Origin: a bacterium
GTDB taxonomy: Bacteria; Bipolaricaulota; Bipolaricaulia; UBA7950; UBA9294
DNA: 7,335 nucleotides
Assembly: GCA_030671645.1 (NCBI GenBank)
Contig: DAOVHV010000045.1
Span: forward strand, 1-7,335
Reading direction: 5' to 3'
Shown here in pieces: positions 5,272 to 7,335 of this stretch (the first letter of the stretch is position 1; every line of letters begins with the position of its first letter). The notes below the pieces were generated by a model, which did no database searches, had not been told where the DNA came from, and saw only the letters and a program-made list of their open reading frames with translations. The position numbers and the translations under genes are program-made.

Positions 5272-7040
5272 TCATTCAGAACCCCAGCGCCTTCTACCTG
5301 CTCTTCGGCGCCCTCTTGATCCTCCTGCTTCATTTCCTCAGATCGCGCGAGCGCCGCCGGGAGGTGTCGGCGCTTTCTTTGTGGGAAGGACTTCCCGGAG
5401 ATCCGCAATCGAAGGCGGCTCGTCTTCGACAACACATCGACCCGTTGCTGCTCCTACAACTCGGCGTCTTGCTGGCACTCGCATTCGCGCTGACGCAGCC
5501 TTTGCTGAGGATTCCCCAGCGATCCATTTCCAGATTGGCGATCGTGATCGATGGAAGCGCCAGCATGCGTTCGAAAACGAACAACGGCGCCTCTCGATAT
5601 CAAGAAGCCGTCGAAGAAGCCGTCGCAGCCTTGGATCGCTATCCGGCCGACGAAACGATCATCATTCAGTTCTCGGAACATCCGCGACTGTTGGCACACC
5701 TGGACGAATCTTCTGAGCTCGAATCGATTCTCCGAAGCTCCTCGCCCACCTGGTACGGTGACGGAACGGCTGAAGGGCTATTGACGATGTTCGGAAGCGC
5801 GGGCGGCATCGGACAGTTCGATCGAATCGTCGTGTTGTCGGACCAAACGCTGATGGGACTGCCTCCCCAAACTGAGATGATTCTGTTCGATGAGGGGGAT
5901 AACGTTGGCATCACCGCCTTTTCCGTTCGACAGAACACAGCCGATCCCGGAGTGTCTACATTCGTTGAGATTCTCAATGCCACTGAGGGATTTGTGAACA
6001 CTCAGATTCGCATCAGCGATGGAGAAAACCAGACGACCTTGGCTTTGATGCTGCCACCGAGCGCAGTCGATCAATACACGATTCATTTCCCGAATTCCCG
6101 CGGGTCCGTGTTCACAGCCACTCTGGATTATCCGGACGATCTTGATGGGGACAACAAGAGATACTTCGCATTGGACAGGCCGATTGATGTGAGAGTCTTC
6201 TGGATCGGGGAGCGGAACCGCTATCTAACGGCCGCCCTATGGGCGTCAGTGCCAGTCACAGAGGTCGGCGACATCGCATCAGCCGACCTTGTCATCGTTA
6301 ATCAGAGACAGGTGCCCTCCATTGAACAAGGCGTCGTCCTGTTGATTCAGTCTGCGATGGACCGTGTGCTTACGCTGGGAGAGCTTCGAGAAGCCGGCGA
6401 CATCGTTGTCCGTTCCCCGAACCATTCCCTTCTTCGGTCCGTCGACGCAGCGAATTTCCGCTTCCGTCAGATCTCAGAAGCGCAGTTCGAGGTCCCTGTT
6501 GAGACACTGCTTGAAACTGATGGATTCCCCGTTCTTGCCGAGTATTCCGATCCTCAACGACGATTAGTCGTTCTCATGGCCGACTTGATGAACACGAACC
6601 TTCCGGTCACGGTCGACTTTCCGATTCTTATGCGCAACTTGGTGAATGAGCTCGTACGGATCCCGGCCGAACTCTCGTTCCAGTCTCCGGAGGTAGGAGA
6701 ATTCATTTCGCTGCAAGGCAGAGGGATCGTGCGGTCCTTGACGGATGCGCAGGATCAACCCGTCCCCTATTCTAAGCCCCTTCTAACGGTCTCTCCGCAA
6801 GAACCCGGAATCTATACCTTGACAACCGACCGTGGTGCATTTGCGATCACCGTGAACAGCCCGGCTTCGGAAACGGTTTTCAAAGGAACGTCTCAACTGA
6901 TTCCAGGATACACGGAGGTCAAACGGTCGGAGCGTCTCTATCCGCTGTGGCCCATTCTCGTTGGCATCGCCGTGCTGCTATTGCTCATCGAAACCTATCT
7001 TTACATAGGCCTGAATGGCCCGCTTAGGAGGTCGACTTGA
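5268..7040 (+). CDS. BatA/vWA domain membrane protein
   Basis: This 590-residue protein begins with a BatA-type aerotolerance-related N-terminus: NPSAFYLLFG, helix at 8-24, basic loop RSRERRREVSALSLWE (25-40), and helix at 57-80. A vWA domain follows (about 88-230) with all MIDAS ligands: D95-G-S97-A-S99, T167 (DGT) and D192 (LSDQ). Residues 230-305 look like an Ig-type beta domain ending in DDLDGDNKRYF (about 290-300). The part from about 305 to 460 resembles a GATase-like fold (RVFWIGERN near 309; FPILMRN near 451), with no clear catalytic Cys. A further beta region precedes the C-terminal helix (about 558-580) and basic tail. Charges place the vWA region outside, anchored at both ends. Length and order fit the roughly 600-residue 'BatA and WFA' proteins of Gram-positive bacteria. 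MIDAS domains bind protein partners through a divalent metal. It overlaps both neighbours by 4 nt. Confidence 0.92.
   Translation: MIIQNPSAFYLLFGALLILLLHFLRSRERRREVSALSLWEGLPGDPQSKAARLRQHIDPLLLLQLGVLLALAFALTQPLLRIPQRSISRLAIVIDGSASMRSKTNNGASRYQEAVEEAVAALDRYPADETIIIQFSEHPRLLAHLDESSELESILRSSSPTWYGDGTAEGLLTMFGSAGGIGQFDRIVVLSDQTLMGLPPQTEMILFDEGDNVGITAFSVRQNTADPGVSTFVEILNATEGFVNTQIRISDGENQTTLALMLPPSAVDQYTIHFPNSRGSVFTATLDYPDDLDGDNKRYFALDRPIDVRVFWIGERNRYLTAALWASVPVTEVGDIASADLVIVNQRQVPSIEQGVVLLIQSAMDRVLTLGELREAGDIVVRSPNHSLLRSVDAANFRFRQISEAQFEVPVETLLETDGFPVLAEYSDPQRRLVVLMADLMNTNLPVTVDFPILMRNLVNELVRIPAELSFQSPEVGEFISLQGRGIVRSLTDAQDQPVPYSKPLLTVSPQEPGIYTLTTDRGAFAITVNSPASETVFKGTSQLIPGYTEVKRSERLYPLWPILVGIAVLLLLIETYLYIGLNGPLRRST
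5602..5625 (+). repeat. Perfect tandem 12-nt duplication in the vWA domain of gene 6
   Basis: AAGAAGCCGTCG occurs twice head to tail (5602-5613 and 5614-5625). It lies in frame and gives the peptide EAVEEAVA in the helix that follows the MIDAS loop. The period of four codons keeps the frame, so copy-number change would lengthen or shorten the helix by about one turn. Confidence 0.6.
7026..7031 (+). promoter_or_regulatory. Shine-Dalgarno AGGAGG for gene 7
   Basis: A perfect AGGAGG lies 5 nt before TTG at 7037. It singles out this TTG as the start, since no in-frame ATG occurs until codon 24, which would remove most of the first membrane helix. The 10-mer AGGAGGTCGA is the same as at the gene 2 start (1132-1141). 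Confidence 0.8.
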
Positions 7041-7335
7041 TCCGATTTCTGAATCCCTACCTCCTCATCGTGCTGATACCGATCCTGGCGGCAAGCCTAT
7101 TCCTCATGTTGCGGAAGGGACGTTATCCCGTCCTTCGTACTGTCATCCTTGGGATTGCCGTCCTGGCAACGGCATCTCCGTTTTACGTTCAACAAACGCT
7201 GACTCATAACGTGTTCTTTCTCATTGATCGATCAGCGTCGGTGATGCTGACAACGGACGCTAATGAAGTACGAACCCGTATTCAGCAGATCATGGATTCG
7301 TCTCCCGATATGCAGTTCGGCGTGATCGAGTTCGC
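7037..7335 (+). CDS. vWA domain membrane protein, TTG start (3' partial)
   Basis: This reading frame starts with TTG in a TTGA overlap with the stop of gene 6 and is still open at the window end (99 codons seen). The N-terminus is IRFLNPYLLIVLIPI with a membrane helix at about 8-25, a basic loop RKGRYPVLR (26-34), and a second helix at about 35-51. A vWA domain then begins, NVFFLIDRSASV (58-69), carrying the first MIDAS ligands D64, S66 and S68. The remaining MIDAS Thr and Asp would lie beyond the window. By charge, the vWA domain should be extracytoplasmic, like that of gene 6. In related clusters the gene at this place is a long second vWA protein, often with a GATase-like region; whether that holds here cannot be seen. 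The TTG start is supported by the ribosome site at 7026-7031. Confidence 0.88.
   Translation, partial: MIRFLNPYLLIVLIPILAASLFLMLRKGRYPVLRTVILGIAVLATASPFYVQQTLTHNVFFLIDRSASVMLTTDANEVRTRIQQIMDSSPDMQFGVIEF

Overview
This 7.3-kb window is one dense, co-directional (+ strand) gene cluster: seven protein genes with essentially no intergenic DNA, both end genes running off the window. It is a MoxR/DUF58/vWA ('Bat-like') membrane module. No RNA genes, transposons, CRISPR arrays or terminators are visible, and no stretch over 300 bases lacks a gene. GC content is mixed, in the low-to-mid 50s percent by eye, with an AT-richer patch near 510-600. Starts use strong AGGAGG ribosome sites, and one uses TTG. 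The long BatA-type protein and the membrane protein with a GATase-like ectodomain resemble clusters in Gram-positive bacteria, while the short DUF58 and the acidic three-helix protein recall environmental lineages. The phylum cannot be fixed from this window.

Layout: (1) 3-1154, C-terminal part of a two-helix membrane protein with large predicted extracytoplasmic regions. (2) 1144-1821, a small polytopic membrane protein of unknown function. (3) 1811-3409, a three-helix membrane protein with a roughly 300-residue acidic, Gln/Glu/Asp/Ser-rich tail and a more ordered C-terminus. (4) 3406-4389, MoxR-type AAA+ ATPase. (5) 4393-5271, short soluble DUF58 protein with a vWA-like metal site. (6) 5268-7040, BatA-type N-terminal domain, vWA domain, beta-rich/GATase-like region and C-terminal membrane anchor. 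(7) 7037-end, start of a second membrane-anchored vWA protein, using a TTG start.

Five of the six junctions overlap by 4 or 11 nt and the sixth has a 3-nt gap, so translation is probably coupled and the products made together. By charge rules, MoxR and DUF58 should be cytoplasmic, while the acidic tail of gene 3 and the vWA domains of genes 6 and 7 should lie outside. The cluster therefore looks like a trans-membrane assembly in which a cytoplasmic ATPase/adaptor pair works with metal-dependent adhesion-type domains outside. Its substrate is unknown. The least described parts are gene 3, gene 2, the MoxR-TAA-CTG-DUF58 same-frame junction, and a palindrome plus direct repeat buried in gene 1.
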